Below are positions 19,269-31,984 of a DNA stretch of 64,000 nt, piece after piece. The first letter of the stretch is position 1, and each line of letters begins with the position of its first letter. The DNA comes from Rana temporaria (Eukaryota; Chordata; Amphibia; Anura; Ranidae), in contig NC_053499.1 of assembly GCF_905171775.1 (NCBI RefSeq), positions 79,762,315-79,826,314 on the forward strand, given 5' to 3'. The notes beneath the pieces were generated by a model. The model saw only the letters and a list, made by a program, of their open reading frames with translations. It did no database searches and was not told the DNA's origin. The position numbers were made by a program, and so were the translations under genes.

Positions 19269-22200
19269 TCAGGGCGGATCCTCATGGCGATGGCATTCCT
19301 CCCAAATCTCGTCATGCTTCTCCAATCTATCCTGCAGCCTAGCTGTCATTTTCTCCAGCAGCTCAACATCTTTAATCCTGGCGTACATTTTTGTATGAGA
19401 GGGGGGGGCAGGCGCTTCCAATGGAGAGCAACCAGGCACCTCGCGGCCGTTAATACATGCCTCATCAATTTTTTGGAGGATTTGGGGATCAGCAGGGGTG
19501 ACACCCCTAGTAAAAATAGTTTTGGGGACCAGGGGACCGGTACTCCCAGGAGGCGAGACAGCAACTGCTGAGTTTCCGTCCAAAACGGTACTATCTTGGG
19601 GCAGGTCCAGTATATGTGGTACAAAGTACCCTTGGCTCCCTGGCAACGCCAACACCTATCTGAGCTGGATGGATATATAGCATGGAGAACATCTGGTGTC
19701 ATATACCAAAAATACAGTACTTTATAGGCGTTCTCCTTGTACAGCATACAGAGAGCTTTTAGCTGCCTGAGACCAGATCGTCTGCCATGTCGCCTCCGGG
19801 ATCTCCTCCCCAAGCACCTTTTCCCAACGAAGCACGTATGCATGCTTACCCATTGAGGGAAAGGAGCAAGAGTTTAACAGCCTATATATATCTGAAATCA
19901 ACCCGCGGCGAGCAGATCCCTCCAGTACCAGTTTTTCGAAAGGCGTTGGCGCCAAAAATTGGAGCTTTGGGGCAAATGATTGCGCATAGTGTCTTATCTG
20001 CAGATACCCATAGAACACCTGGCTAGGCATCTGGTGGGTCAGACCATCAGGCATCCTGGGGTTGAACAGGAAAGATGTCAGAAGGGACCGCTCCGAGCTC
20101 AAACTATACGCCGGGGACAGTATACGCCAAAGCGTCCTGAGGTGGAGCATGGGTCCTAAAAGTCGGCCTGGGTTCACCTCCACGCTCACGTTCCACAACA
20201 GGCTATTCGGGTGCGTGGGGGCCAGCCATATTTTCTCAATTTCTGTCCATTTGTTATAGGAGCTCTGGGGGAACCAAGAGGTAATGGCACGCAATTGGGC
20301 TGCCTGGTACTATTTAAGCAAGTCGGGGAACCCCAATCCCCCGTCGGTGCGGGATGCTGTCAGGACAGTTTGGGGTATCCTGTGCCGCCCATAATTCCAG
20401 ACAAATCGTACCAAGTCCGCTTGGAGCATACGTAGATCTGCATATGGGACTGGGACAGGCAAAGTCTGGAAGAGGTAGAGGAGTTTGGAGTTTGGGGAGG
20501 ATGACCATCTTAACAGAGGCCACCCTACCCAAAAGAGAGATGTGATGGGCCCTCCATTTCTGCAAAAGTTCTCTTATGGACTTAAAGAGGAGGGGGGAAT
20601 TAGCCTTATATAAAGTATCAAAAGACGGGGTGATCTGCACACGCAGGTATTTCAGACCCGCTGTTGCCCAATGGTAGGGGAAGCATTGTTTTAGATGTCG
20701 GATCTCCTCGTCAGGGATGTTAATGGGGAGAGCTACCGACTTTGCCGCGTTTATCTTATAACCCGACAGGGACCTATATAAATCAAGTTCCGCGTGCAGG
20801 TTAGGAAGGGAAATTCTGAGTTGGGTCAGGGTCAGTATTACGTCGTCCACAAAAAGCGCCATCTTAAATTCCCTACCCCGCACCGGAACTCCCCGAACGT
20901 CTGGGTTCCTGCGAATAGACGCCGCCAGGGGTTCTACGCATAGTGCGAAAAGAAGTGGCGAGAGCGGGCATCCCTGGCGTGTCCCATTGGCTATCGGAAA
21001 CGAAGGAGAATGGGCAAAGGGGGTCTTAACCTGAGACATAGGGTTTGTGTAGAGGTGCCGTATGGCCCGGAGGAAAGGGCCCTGGAACCCCATGTGTTTT
21101 AGCGTGGCAAACAGGAAAGGCCAGCTGAGGCGGTCAAACGCCTTTTCTGCATCTAGACTGAGGGCCAATGATTCTTGGCCCTCCCTGTTTACCACATCTA
21201 TCAGGTCGATAACCCATCTTGTGTTGTCCCCCGCTTGACGGAGGGGGACAAAGCCTACTTGGTCCTTGTGGACCAGGGAAGGGAGAAGCACATTCAAACA
21301 CAGCGAGAGTAGCTTGGTAAATATTTTTAGATCCAAGTTGAGTAGCGCGATTGGCCTGTAACTAGCACACGCAGAAGGGTCTTTGTCGGGTTTGGGGATC
21401 AGTGTTAGGAACGACCGTTGCATGTCTGTGGGGATGGGGGTCGACTGAAGGAAGGCATTAAACAACTTACACATACGCGGGAGGAGGATGGGGAGGAACG
21501 TCTTATAGTACTCATATGGGAGGCCATCCGGGCCAGGGGATTTATGTGCAGGCAGTGTCTTAATGGTGGCCGTGAGTTCCTCCTCTGTTATAGAGGCGTT
21601 AAGGGAAAGAAGGTCTGCAGCGTTCCAAGTAGTCATGCAGGCGGTCAGCGATATTGGGGGATGGAGGGTCGCGTGGGATGTCGGGGTCACTGTATAGGGC
21701 CGTGTAAAACTCCTCAAAGGCACGAGCTATGTCCCGAGGGTGGGTCAGGAGATGGCCTGCCCCATCTTTAATCTGGTGGGGGGTGGTCATGTGGGAGCGT
21801 TCCGATAACTTACGTGCCAGAAGGGAGTGGGCCTTGTTTCCCTTGTCGTAGTATTGTTGTTTCAGTCGGAGCAGGGCCTTCTCCACCTGGCCTAGAGCCA
21901 GATCTCAGAGTGTTGTGCGCAAACAGACTATCCTTTTAAGAAGGGGTATGGATGGAGAAGTTTGCAGTTGGATCTCCAGGATCCTCAGGTCCCTCTCCGC
22001 CTGCACCTTAGATGCTCTTGCATCTTTTTTCATGGCTGAGGAGAGCGCCACGCAGCGCCACCCAAAGGGCCTCCCAGAGAGTGGCCAGGGAGACATCCGG
22101 GGTGTCGTTTTCAACGAAGTAATGTTGCAACGTCGACTCCAGCTCCGACCTGGAGGGGCCATACTGAAGCAAAAAGTTGTTCAGCTGCCAGTGACACGGC

Positions 22201-22943
22201 CTTTGGTTGGGGGCACCCAGGTCCAGGGTCATGACCACCGGAGCGTGATCCGACCAGGATATCGGTAATATCCGGGCCTCCCTAGTAACGCGAAGGGTAT
22301 CATTGTTAACGAAAAAGTAGTCTATACGGGAGTGCATGCGGTGTGGGGCCGAGTAAAACGTGAACTGTCTGTCCCCCGGATGAAGGGCGCGCCATGTGTC
22401 AAATAGGGCATAACGTCTTGTGAGCTGGCGGAAAAGATTAGAGTCCCTGTGGGCTCGGGTTTGCGGGTCAGAGGGGTTCATTACCTGGCGGTCAAGGGTC
22501 ACCGACTGAGATAGGTTAAAGTCCCTGCCAATCAGCAGATATTCATTAGGCGCCCGAAACAGGCGCGCGAGTACCCTAGAGAGGAAGTGAATCTGGTGGG
22601 TGTTAGGGGCATATAGGGTGCACAAAGTGATGGGTTGTGTTTGCCAGAGGCCTCTCAGGATGATATAGTGCCCCCTTGGGTCAATAAACGACTAGGAACA
22701 CGTGAAGGGGGAACCGTGCTTGAAAAGGATGGCCACTCCCACCCGCTTTTGGGGATTAAATGCTTGGAAAATCTGGGGGTATTGTCTGGCCGCGAACGCA
22801 AAGGCGTCTCCCTTGTTGAAGTGCGTCTCCTGAAGGAGGACAATGTCTGCCCCAGAATGCCTGATCTCCCTCAGGGCAAGATGCCTCTTCCTATTTGAAT
22901 TTAGGCCGTGGACATTAAGAGATACTATCTTAGCCATAGTCAC
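19269..22943 (-). pseudogene. L1-2 ORF2 (endonuclease and reverse transcriptase)
   Basis: The AP-type endonuclease starts MTMAKIVSLNVHGLNS at 22943 with catalytic Asn. It continues with the QETHF motif, a D-F-N motif (GRDFNLSQSV) and the SDHAPV histidine motif (22625-22008). The RT frame, 21723-20314, has KSPGPDGLPYEYYK, an AEKAFDRL motif, NGTRQGCPLSPLLF and the catalytic FVDDV (codons near 20840-20850). The last segment, 20294-19346, carries CWRCQGAKGTLYHIYWTCP. Frame breaks lie near 22690, 21990, 21880, 20310 and 19800. All key residues are visible, so decay is by small indels. Confidence 0.85.
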
Positions 22944-23527
22944 GGGTAAACAAGAGGCTACTTATCTGATCCAGTCGCGGGGTCACAGCGGGGTTCACCT
23001 GAGGGGGGCACCAGGATGCGGGAGCCAATCAGGTATCCACCAGAGGCACGAGTCGGACCATGAGAGCGGGGAGAGGGAGGGAAGGAAGGAGGAGGGAAAA
23101 GAAGGGAAGAGGGAGAAAAAAAAGAAAGACAACAGCATTAAATGCACAACAATCAAGGTAACCTAGTGCAAAAAAGGCCTGAATGCACCGCGCCATTCAG
23201 GACCCAGAGGGTTCCGATAAGTCCTCCCGACCAAGACCCCCCAGAAGGGGAGGGACCAGGCCGGGGGGACATAGAGAACAGTTTCAATCAATAAACAGAG
23301 AAATTCAATCAGGTATCAAGGGAACTCTGGAAGGATAAACCTAAGGGGGGACAGGTGAACGGGAGAGCCGGTACTCACGGATCTCCAACAGTAAGTGCCG
23401 AATAAACAAACGGGTGACTAGCTAAGGGCCTAGGGGGACTGATAGTGTGGTTAACGGGTGGGCCGGGGGGGGCAAAGGGGGAACATGCCAAAAGAGTGGC
23501 CAGAATGAGGTCCAGGATCAACGGTTT

Positions 23528-25121
23528 TCAGCCATGCCTGGGGTCGGTGGGGGAACTTGGGGAGCCCCGGTCACGGGGTCTTTTGGGTGGCGGCGGTGGC
23601 GTTGCCACCAAGTCCAATTCTTGGAGGCGGGGAACAGGGATGTTCATAGTTTCGCAGAACGCCTCCAGGTCTTCCGGGTACCGGAGCACTGCCGATTGTC
23701 CCTGCTGACGGGCAGTGAGGCTGAAAGGGAAACCCCATTGGTAGACTATGTCACGTTCCTGCAGCGAGAGAAGGAGGGGTTGTAGGAGTCTGCGCTTCTG
23801 CAGGGTTATCCAAGACAAGTCTGGGTACAGCTGTAGTTGAGAGTTGCCAAGGACCACCTTCCTGATGGTGCGGGCTTTTCGCATAATGACCTCTTTCAGG
23901 GGGAAGGAGTTGACTTTGCAGATGATGTCGCAAGGTCTGGAAGCAGGGCCCTTAGGCCGAAGGGCACGGTGTGGCCGATCCATCTCTATCGGCTTGTTCG
24001 GGGGTTCGCCAAAAAGATCATTAAAGAGGGTTTGAAGGGTATCATGCAGGTCCTCTGGGCCCTCCGACTCAGGCAGGTCCCTGATGCGGATGTTGTTCCT
24101 GCGCCCCCTCTTGTCCAAATCCTCCACTTGGCGCTGCATGTCTCTAAGCATTAAACAATGGTGGGCGCCTTGCACCTGAGTGCGATGGACTGCTAGTTTG
24201 GTTCTCTTGGATTTCCTCCTCCGCCATTTCTACTCTGTCAGAAAGGTGCTTAAAGTGGCATGGAGAACTTGAATCTCAGCGCTGCAGGCCGATTTGACCT
24301 CCTCAATGAGCAGCCTGAAGTCATCTTTAGTTGGCATGGCCTGGAGGTACGCTTGCCAGGGGGTGCTCAAGAAGGCGAGGGTCAATCCCCTGATGGGGTT
24401 GGGAGATTTGCTGAGGGGGGGAGACCCTGCAGTAAGGTCAGGGGGGCCTCATGCCGGGCTGGGATCTCGGAGTGCAGCTGGGACACTGAAGGGCTCAGCC
24501 AATTCTGGGGGGGCGCACTGGGGAGAAAGGGGGGGGCGCCTGTCTGTCCACAGGGACCCCACCCGGGGAGCCAGCTACTCGGGCGTATGATGTTGCCAGA
24601 TCCGTCCCCCACACAGCAGGCCCGGGGTCCATGTCCTGTGAAAGTCTCTGTGGCTGGGGGGGAGCAGGGAGCAGGAGGGGCGCAAGCTGCGGCCTGTGCG
24701 CACCAGGGAGCACCATTTGTAAGGCCCCCGGTGCCCAGGCACTATCATGGACTGGCAGGGGGGGAAAGTCCTCCAACAGAGCGGGAGAGGCAGGGGAGTC
24801 AGGACTCCCAGAGGTCAGGCCCGGATCCGAGGCCGTACGGAGCAGTCTGGGGACAGTCCCTGAGCACTGTGTGTGCGGGGTCTCACTGGGGCCTAATGAG
24901 GCCTGCCTAGATTTTTGCGGCGGTGCCGCCTGTGGTTGCCAGGACGGGGGTGAACTCACCGCTCCCGAGGCAGGTTGGTGGAGGGTCACTGGTCCCCAGA
25001 TGGTGTCCGCTGGAGTGAGCGGGTGGCTGAGGATGCGTCCCGGACGGGGGCCTCGTGGGGAAGCCCGGCGCCATCTTGGACTCCCCGCCGCAAGGCATGG
25101 GGGGTGACGAAAAGTACCCAC
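23528..25121 (-). pseudogene. L1-2 ORF1 (RNA-binding protein)
   Basis: ORF1p is the nucleic-acid chaperone that coats L1 RNA. A Pro/Ser-rich N-terminal frame lies at 25121-24495. A short coiled-coil segment (KDDFRLLIEEVKSACSAEIQ) is encoded near 24330-24260, before a stop and frameshift. The C-terminal frame, 24175-23528, has a coiled-coil end (RQVEDLDKRGRRNNIRIRDL), an RRM-like domain (LPESEG to IICKVNSFPLKEVIMRKAR) and the C-terminal domain (YPDLSWITLQKRRLLQPLL, then WGFPFSLTARQQG). At least two frame breaks separate the parts. Confidence 0.75.
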
Positions 25122-25361
25122 GGAGGGTCGCAGAGGTACTGGGCAGTGGTTGAGAGGACCCCCCGGACCCTGGAGGATCGGGTGCGCCTGGATTCACCCA
25201 TAAAAGAGCCGTCTGTGTCCCCGCAGCAGGCCGTTTCACTGTGGGCTGTGGAGGACCTCAGTGCTCACACGTCCATACCAGGCAGCTTCCGGACACGCCC
25301 CCCCTGAGATAATTCTAACGGCAGCTCAGACTACTCCCCCCTGACGTCTAGTGGGAGATAA

Positions 25362-26264
25362 GATGGATTGCAGGCATCATCGCAACTGCAGCTCAATATC
25401 CAAGACCTGAGGGCTGTTGCAGCAGACATTAAGGACACCCTCTCAGCCGCCATTGCGGAGTTGCGCCTTGACATCCGTGCCCTGAACGACCAAGTCTCGA
25501 CCACTGAGAGGGTTCTGGAGGACCATGATTTGGTACTCCAAATATCCACACGGAAAATTGACGCCCATACCCTCCAGCTCCGTGAGGTCAATCGCCATCT
25601 GGAGGATTTGGAGAACAGGTGCCGGCGCCATAACCTGCGCGTGAGGGGTATGCCTGAAGAGATAGAAGGGGAGCAGATGCCTCAGGCAGTGATTGGCCTA
25701 TTCAATTCTGTGCTTAACAGGCCCCCCCAAACAGCCATTGCGATGGAAAGGATACACCACACCTTGCGCCACCGTGGATGGGATACGGACCCCCCAAGAG
25801 ACATTGTCTGCTGCCTGGTGGACTACGCGCGGAAAGAGGAGATTCTGAAGCAGGCGAGGGGCCAACGTCTCACTCATGGAGAAACCCCCGTACAGATCTT
25901 TCCAGACCTCTCTGGAATTACGCTCCAACACCGCCGCAATCTTAAGCCTCTCCTGGATGTACTCCGTTCTATGGAGATAAGCTATAAATGGAAGTTTATG
26001 TTCTGCCTCGTGGCCTCTCATCTGGGCCGTACCGCCTTACTCAAAGTGCCGGAGGACCTACCCTGCTTCTGCGAGACTTTGGGAATACCTTTGGTGGCGG
26101 TCCCCGATTGGTATGCCACCTTCCGCCGCTCTGTGGGCAGATGGGACAAATCCCTGGAAGAACAGATGGAGACTCAAACCACCAGATCCCGCAGAAGGAG
26201 ATCACCTTCCGGAACCAGGAACCCCCCGGCGCTTCCACCTCCCGGAGGGACCGTGACCCTTTAG
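25362..26264 (+). CDS. L1-3 ORF1 (RNA-binding protein), main open frame
   Basis: The 300-codon open frame has the three-part layout of vertebrate L1 ORF1p. A coiled coil comes first (SQLQLNIQDLRAVAADIKDTL to RHLEDLENRCRR). The RRM-like domain follows (LRVRGMPEEIEG to IVCCLVDYARKEEILKQAR), then the C-terminal domain (FPDLSGITLQHRRNLKPLL and YKWKFMF) and a basic tail, TTRSRRRRSPSGT. There is no AUG at the frame start. A stop lies at 25359-25361 and the first in-frame codon candidate is TTG at 25368. The real N-terminus probably lay before the L1-2 insertion, at about 18734 (ATGGGTACTGCC), where a stop (TGA) has since formed. Confidence 0.75.
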   Translation, partial: DGLQASSQLQLNIQDLRAVAADIKDTLSAAIAELRLDIRALNDQVSTTERVLEDHDLVLQISTRKIDAHTLQLREVNRHLEDLENRCRRHNLRVRGMPEEIEGEQMPQAVIGLFNSVLNRPPQTAIAMERIHHTLRHRGWDTDPPRDIVCCLVDYARKEEILKQARGQRLTHGETPVQIFPDLSGITLQHRRNLKPLLDVLRSMEISYKWKFMFCLVASHLGRTALLKVPEDLPCFCETLGIPLVAVPDWYATFRRSVGRWDKSLEEQMETQTTRSRRRRSPSGTRNPPALPPPGGTVTL

Positions 26265-28785
26265 CCTCTCCCAGAGCTAGGAGAGGGATTATTGATGGCT
26301 CTACCAACGCAAATAACCCTGCGTACTAATGCACGTTCTGAATTCACGGTTTGTTTAAAACTTTTATTTGTTGATGGCTAGCCCGGCTAGGTTGTTTTGC
26401 TGCTTGCGCTTCTCTGCTACTTGCTATGGCCCGGACTGAGCTGATTCGCGCAAATGACTTTTACATTGTGACCGTTGACCTCCATTGCCTTATCAAGAGG
26501 CCTGTCACAAATCTCTCCCCGCGTACTACAACACCCAGGTTGCAATGCAGCATGAAGCCGCCGTCAGCAAACAGGAAGAGGTCCTTACGTCTAACAGAGA
26601 AAATTTCCCGGGTGGGGTTTTTAGGCAGCTCAATTAGACGAGTAAGATGCAATTGGTGGAAAAAAAGTATTTATTCACATGTATCAAAAAGGGAAGTGGG
26701 GAAATATTAATAGGATATGAGTTGCAGCATTACAAAAGACATAAAAATTCATATAATATTTTACAGTACACAACAAATCATTTATACAGCTAAATACATA
26801 TATTGCATGTATAAACAATATCCTAACGCGTTGCAACCATAATGGTCTTCTTCAGAGGTTCAATTGGTTGTGACTGAAAGAGAATGTACAGAAAATTTTA
26901 TTAAACATATCGCATATTTTAATCCAACCATCTGCCCCACCCACGGCTCCATTAGGAAGGGGGGGTGGGGGGGTGGAGGAAAGAAAACATAACACTATAT
27001 GAATGATACAAGAAAGATTTATTAAAATCGATCATTACCAGTAGTGAAGTAAGAAAATGGTCTCGATGAAGCTTGCTGTCGCAACAGGGGGTTCAGTCGT
27101 CCTCCCAAGGATCGCTCCAAATTCTCGGGGGTTCCCACGTGAGCGTCCGCGCTAAAGTGTGTGGTCCCGCGTGACACAACAGGGGGTCACCAGATAAGGC
27201 GGAACCCAGATGGGCAAGGCTGGTGGGGGGGGAAGAAACAACATGGAGAGAAGGAAAGGCCTGCAATAGGATAATAAGCATTAAAAATTGAGGCAATGCA
27301 TGTATGTGTGTACAATGCATAAAGGGTGCCTATGAATTAATTAGTTAAGCGTGCCATATGTCAGCCCTATGAACAAATATTTGAAAAGGTTAATAATAAG
27401 ATATTTGGGTAAGGAAAACCCTAATATGGCAAGGTATATAGGTCAGACAATCCAAAAGGGGGGATTGGTGTATGGGGTGAGAAGAGTAAAGGAGAGAGTG
27501 AATGTTGTGGATGGGTGAGGACCGTTAAGGTCCTTACGTCTTGGCACTCCGGCTGCTGGAGGGAACTTTCCTCTTTTCTCATGGTTCCGCTCTGTTCCGC
27601 CTTTCACCTACAACAGACTGAGGTCCTGCGTGTGTTTAAAGCCAGGGTTTTTTATACCTACCTCGACAGCTTTTCCTAAGACGACCGCCAGAAATAATAC
27701 AAGACTGATCTTCTTTCATCCACCACATGTGCCCCGACGGGTAACCCTGGAACCCTCAGACTCGAGCCGGGTCATCTTGGACGATTCTCAGTGGCACTTC
27801 AGAATGGGTATATTGATTACGGTGGATCACTGAAAAAAGGCTGGTAGTCATGTTGCTATAGCGGGATGCCCTACAGTGATGAACTCTCATTACGCAGTCA
27901 CCAGCTCTACTGATGCCACGCGCTCATCCATGGACTTTCGGCTGGACCTGGTAACTGGGCTAGGCTACCCATGCTTCACCTTACTGACTGTTCGCACCAT
28001 AGTTGGTATTCATGTGAACTTATGTCTGGAGGCCTGATGTTTAGAGGTTTGTTAAACACTAGACGGTTTGTAGCCTAACGCTTTGCATGTTTTAGCTTAC
28101 TTGACATCGGCACAGTCTTTTTTCCTTTCTAGGTTTATTTGTCATGTCACTGTCCAGGGGGCCACACAACTCCCTCCCCGAGCTGATTCTGTACCCCGGG
28201 CCTTCTTCTGCCCGATGCTGCAGATTCATCTCTTTACTGTAAGGAGAGGGTTTTGTGTGGCAGATTGGCAGTGCCTGCATCTTGGCCATGACATGCCACG
28301 ATTATACCCTCACCGTCCGCTCACTGTTTCTCCCCTTCTGAGGGTGGGTTGTAAACTCTTGTGGACATCCCTTACCCCTAACATGTCTTGAGGTCAGATC
28401 TCTCCACAGTACTTATGCCTACAACGGTCCGTTCTGAGGTGGCTTACCCCCACGGTTTTTACATTAATTTTCCTTTACTGTTCCCAGGAAGAGTCCTGAC
28501 CAACCCCCCACACGGTTGCGTACAGTGGTGCCTGTGCTCTGTCTGGGGCGTGGATGCCCTGTGCGTACCGTACATCTCCGATTGATTCTCCCTTCTCAGG
28601 TATACGGACCTAGTTCTACTACCTAATCGGTATTTCTACTCATTGACTAGTGATCACAAAAGAGTGCTTATTGGGCCCTTCCCCTGACACTTACCCCACC
28701 TAGTGTACCGTTCCGCCCCGCCCCCCCCCCTTTCTATAACCCCTCGATCATGACGGACAGAACATCTCCTTCCTTATCAATCCCA
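26265..28785 (+). other. L1-3 inter-ORF region containing a Penelope-like insertion
   Basis: A long non-coding spacer between ORF1 and ORF2. Apart from the insertion at 26593-27527 I find no credible ORF. The part 27542-28785 is C/T-rich and has no repeat structure that I can see. Some of it may be extra 5' material of ORF2. Confidence 0.5.
26593..27527 (-). mobile_element. Penelope-like terminal (pLTR-type) fragment
   Basis: The 935-bp insertion is flanked by the exact 14-nt duplication aggtccttacgtct (26579-26592 and 27528-27541). Read on the - strand it carries cctctgaagaagaccattat followed by gttgcaacgcgtta. This is the 'gatgaag ... aacgcgtt' signature I associate with Penelope-like termini in vertebrates. 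No ORF. A G-run (26965-26978) sits in the middle. Classification is by motif only. Confidence 0.55.
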
Positions 28786-28789
28786 CGTC

Positions 28790-29500
28790 AGACACATTGC
28801 CCCCCAAGGCTCAAACTCCATTTGATTAATATTCCGCGGCTTAAATACACCCTGAAAAGTGCTTGCGGCTTTTGTATACGCTCCAAAAAGACAAACCCCA
28901 CATTTTACTTATTCAAGAGACTAATTTTCGTTCTGACTCCATTCCCAAACTGCACAATCGCTATTTTCCTACAGTTCACCATGCCACTAATGAGGTGGCT
29001 AAATCAAAAGGGGTCTCCATCCTAATTTCAAAACATTGCCCATTCCAGATCTCCGATATACAAAGGGGACACGTTAGGCAGATATCTTTTTATCAAAGGC
29101 ACACTTCACGGCCGAATGTACACGATTGCGAATGTGTATGCCCCAAACTCAAAACAGTTACCCTCTTTCGCGACATGTTCTATCAATTAACTGCCTTTAA
29201 AAGTGACACGTTGATTGCAGGAGGGAGATTTCAACTTCCCTCTGTCTCCCTCCCTCGCACGTCTAATGGGTCCACATGCCTGCTCCTATCGTGCCCTACG
29301 CACTATCAAATCCCAACTTAGTCACTGACTCTGCACGACACTGGCGTACGCTCTCACCCGAATGAGAAAGATTTCTCCTTCTTCTCTCCCTTCATAAAAA
29401 GTACTCTGAGATTTGATAATTTCTATATCTCGCAAAAATGACCTCACGTTACTTAAGGGAGCCACGAATCGAACCCATGTCGCTATCAGATCACTCGCCA
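28790..29500 (+). pseudogene. L1-3 ORF2 endonuclease domain
   Basis: The segment encodes the N-terminal AP endonuclease. The most recognisable part is LYTLQKDKPHILLIQETNF (from 28870), with the catalytic Glu. It is followed by the GVSILISKHCPF strand and a damaged GG(D)FN motif near 29220 (AGGRFQLP, where the expected Asp-Phe-Asn is lost). The SDHSPIPLSL histidine motif is near 29486-29515. Several frame changes occur between 28860 and 29440. Confidence 0.7.
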
Positions 29501-31984
29501 ATTCCCCTGTCCCTGGCTTTTCACAGACCAGTGTGCCAGATCCTCGATCTGGAGATGGATGACTCCCTCCTGCTGGACTCGGAGAATTCCCGATTGATAG
29601 CTGAACACCTCTCCCACTATTTAGAAGAAAATTACACCGCTGATACTTCCCCAACCACCCTCTGGGCAGCGCATAAATGTGTCGTCCGGAGAGAATTAAT
29701 CTCCTTAGCAGCAAAACGTAATAAACTTAGGAAGGCCCGTATATCTGAACTATCCGAGCGGGTAAAAACACTTGAAAGCGCCCATAAACTTACCTTAGCA
29801 ACCCAAACTCACTCTGACCTACTGAAAGCTAGGGAAACTGTTGGCGTCAGCCCTACAAAAGAAGAAAGTGAATCTCACTATTCATACTATTACTTCCCCT
29901 TCTGGAACGTCCATTACTAGAACTGACTGTATCGCCCAAGAGTTTGTCAAATACTTCTCAGACTTGTATAACTTGCCCAAGCATAATGACTTTGCGTCCC
30001 CCCAGGATCGAATGACACTCATTGAAGACTTCCTCACCTAGTACGGCCCCTCATCCGTTCCTTCGGATGACTTGTTGCACTTAGATACATTGATTACGTC
30101 TGAAGAGGCCATCGTAGCCCTGAAACAATTGAAAGCAGGGAAAAGTCCAGGCCCAGACAGATTACTGGCCGGCTACTATAAGGCTTTTACTGACATACTG
30201 CTCCCAAAATTTGTGGAAGCTTTTAACACACTCCCTTCTTCACCTCCCCTCCACCACGACCTCTTAGAAGCCCACATTACACTAATCCCTAAACCGGGCA
30301 AGGACGTCACTCATGTTTCTAACTACCGCCCCATTTCTCTACTTAATGTAGACGTAAAGCTTTACGCCAAAATTCTAGCCAATAGATTACTACCGTTCCT
30401 CCCCAAATTTGTATCAACCGATCAAGTTGGTTTTGTTCCAGGTAGGGAAGCCAGGGACAACACCACTAAAGCTATCAATGTTCATCATTGGTTGACCTCG
30501 ACAAACACCAAAGGCTTCTTCTTGTCGCTGGACATGGAGAAAGCGTTTGACAGGGTGGCCTGGAACTACATGTCTGCAGCATTACACAAGCTGGGTCTCC
30601 CGAGTCGCCTCATCCAAATGATAATGGTTCTATACTCCGTCCCTATTGCACGGATCAGGGTAAATGGCCGACTGCCAAGCACCTTCTCTGTAGCCAATGG
30701 TACCAGACAGGGCTGCCCGCTGTCCCCCATCATTTTCATCCTCGTCTTGGAACCCTTTCTTTGTAGGTTATTAGGACATCAAAGGTATTACCATTAAACA
30801 TAAACAATGCAAAATAACTGCTTACGCAGACGACATTTTGTTGTTCCTCACAGACCTGATAACCACCATACCCAATCTCCTAAAAGATTTCAAACTCTTC
30901 AACCGGCTTTCCAACTTACAAATTAACTTTAGCAAGTCGACAGCGTTAAATATATCCCTTTCTAGCTCAATGGTATCCCTATGTCAACAAAACTTTCCTT
31001 GGGAATCGAACGCTGTAACATATCTGGGAATTAAACTCCCTATGGTCTTAAATGACCTCTATGCCAAAAACTTCTTACCAATCCTCCAAAACATACGGGA
31101 TGACTTGCACAGTTGGAACAAAGGACATTTCTCGTGGTTTGGCAGGGCTGCAATACTAAAGATGAATGTCCTACCCAGGGTATTGTATCTGATGCAAGCC
31201 ATCCCGATTAAACCCCCCCCCTTTTTTTTTTACCTCTTTCCAAGTACATTTGTAGAACCTTCCTCTGGGCGGGCCACCCCCCAGACTAGGCTGGGACAGA
31301 CTTATCCTCCCAAAACAGAAGGGTGGAATAGGCCTGCCGGAGCTAACCCTATACTACAGGGCCTGCCAACTCACAAGGACTGTAGACTGGCATAGACACA
31401 GACACAACAAATACTGGGTTGATATCGAAAATACTTTTCTACAGTTTCCCATATCACACATCCCATAGATTGAGACAAGATCAATCCCTAGAATATGTAC
31501 AGATCAACCGTTAATTGGCCCTACCATGGTTAATTTCAGAGCTACTTGTCGAATTCTAGATCTAGCCCCTTCACCTGGGCCCATGACTCCCCTCACCCAA
31601 AACCCTGACTTCCCGCCTCACATCGCTACAGCCGACGGGACGGTAGGCACTCGTAACGTGCAGGTTAGAGCAAGCCAATTTTTTAACGCTGGTTCCCTTC
31701 TCTCCCTCTCTGAGATGTCCTCTAAATTCTCAGACATGCACATACCCTTTTTTAAATTCCCACAGATTAGGCACTTTTTCCAAAGCACTCCATTACTTTC
31801 ACGATTGTACATGGACCCTACTCCGTTTGAACTTATCTGCAATGAATCTGGCCCTCAGACGCATCTGATTTCCTCCTTATACTCCCTTCTCCTGTCCAAG
31901 GCAGTCCCCAACACTAAAATCCACCGTTTGTGGGACGTGGATTTGTCGACATCCCTTTCTACCGACGATTGGGATCGAGTTTAG
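29438..31984 (+). pseudogene. L1-3 ORF2 linker, reverse transcriptase and thumb
   Basis: The linker, 29438-29920, is helical and charged. The RT frame, 30072-30797, holds AGKSPGPD, LIPKPGKDVTHVSNYRP, VGFVPGREARDN, the catalytic SLDMEKAFDRV and NGTRQGCPLSPIIF. The second catalytic motif YADD is encoded at 30823-30834 but lies between two frames. The thumb (30838-31395) and the following segment (31526-31984) complete the region. Breaks near 29900, 30040, 30797, 31240 and 31400 make it non-functional. Residue conservation is otherwise high. Confidence 0.8.

Larger units (their letters stand above)
18905..25302 (-). mobile_element. L1-2: full-length L1 LINE, antisense inside L1-3
   Basis: Read on the - strand, it starts ggggggcgtgtccggaagct at 25302 and ends with an AATAAA signal (about 18932) and an A run at 18905-18917. 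The flanking duplication is cctgagata (18896-18904 and 25303-25311). Order: 5' leader, ORF1 (25121-23528), ORF2 (22943 to about 19270), 3'UTR. It splits the 5' leader and ORF1 start of L1-3. At 6.4 kb it is complete in layout, but its ORFs have several frameshifts. Confidence 0.85.

Noticed and set aside
24260..25307. + strand ORFs opposite L1-2 (216 and 158 residues, Gly/Ala/Arg-rich)
   Set aside because: They are antisense shadows of the GC-rich L1-2 leader and ORF1.
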